Made by a program: the position numbers and the translations under genes. Shown piece after piece: positions 63,932 to 64,000 of a stretch of 64,000 nt of DNA. This DNA is from Smittia aterrima. Lineage: Eukaryota > Arthropoda > Insecta > Diptera > Chironomidae. Location: assembly GCA_033063855.1 (NCBI GenBank), contig CP093830.1, forward strand, positions 19,716,854-19,780,853, in the 5' to 3' direction. The notes beneath the pieces were generated by a model that was given only the letters and a program-made list of their open reading frames with translations, searched no databases and was not told the DNA's origin. Within the stretch, counting starts at the first letter, position 1; each line of letters begins with the position of its first letter.

Positions 63932-64000
63932 AGACAAATTTAGCTAAAACGTTTATATGAGCAAACACAGTTTCTGAATGAAATCAATGAAAAAGTAATG

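Larger units (their letters stand above)
62930..63956 (-). repeat. Tandem array of decayed tRNA-like units (copy 2)
   Basis: The same four units as in copy 1, at about 62993-63066, 63260-63333, 63507-63587 and 63857-63931, each with B-box GGGTTCGAATCCC (last unit GGGTTCGAATCCC with altered stem). The flank motif CTAAAACGTTTAT occurs at 63082-63094, 63601-63613 and 63944-63956. No MITE lies between units B and C. Spacer sequence between C and D differs strongly from copy 1. Confidence 0.7.
56718..64000. repeat. Long direct duplication, copy 2
   Basis: This is the second copy of 1-7604, in the same orientation. It begins at the sequence catcgaccagactgggg, and no match to copy 1 can be tested to the left because copy 1 is cut by the window start. 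It lacks the MITE of copy 1 and keeps an uninterrupted CTTAAAAT at 63408-63415. A 4-bp GCTT unit is gained near 60410 relative to copy 1, which joins two open frames that are separate in copy 1. That is a sign these frames are not under coding constraint. Confidence 0.97.

Noticed and set aside
1..64000. CRISPR array, bacterial operons or prophage
   Set aside because: The window has spliced genes, insect-specific proteins and no spaced short identical repeats. None of these features applies.

Overview
The window looks like AT-rich insect nuclear DNA, probably from a dipteran and perhaps a midge-like fly. The evidence is arthropod-type cuticle chitin-binding proteins, short GT-AG introns beside very long first introns, and an initiator plus DPE promoter. 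The species cannot be named from the sequence. Gene density is low. I can assemble three genes with confidence, all on the minus strand, and most other open frames look like chance.

Layout. 1-7604 is one copy of a sequence that returns in the same orientation at 56718-64000. Both copies run off the window or past its edge. They hold no convincing gene. They end in a tandem array of decayed tRNA-like units (about 6224-7560 and 62930-63956). Copy 1 also carries a 256-bp MITE with 24-bp terminal inverted repeats and an 8-bp target duplication. Copy 2 keeps the intact empty site. A 100-N assembly gap lies at 8738-8837. The duplication may be real or may be two haplotypes placed in one scaffold.

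9654-23177 (minus) is a CPAP1-type gene for a secreted cuticle protein with one type-2 chitin-binding domain. It has eight coding exons, every splice phase agrees, and the product is 676 residues. The signal-peptide exon lies about 11 kb upstream of exon 2. 27498-36167 (minus) is a second, shorter CPAP1 gene of 198 residues in five coding exons. It has a 15-nt microexon inside the chitin-binding domain and a 7.4-kb first intron. The two domains have identical cysteine spacing. Both genes have a phase-1 intron after the signal peptide and a TCAGTT initiator about 320-340 bp before the ATG. The second also has a well-placed DPE. Both products should be exported by epidermal or tracheal cells and bind chitin in the cuticle.

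38264-38719 (minus) encodes a RING-H2 ubiquitin ligase of the RNF181 family. From about 38.8 to 56.7 kb there is little recognisable coding content, apart from a possible small secreted peptide (47869-48078, minus) and a possible terminal exon (48747-48961, minus). Three weak plus-strand candidates sit inside the long first introns of the two cuticle genes.
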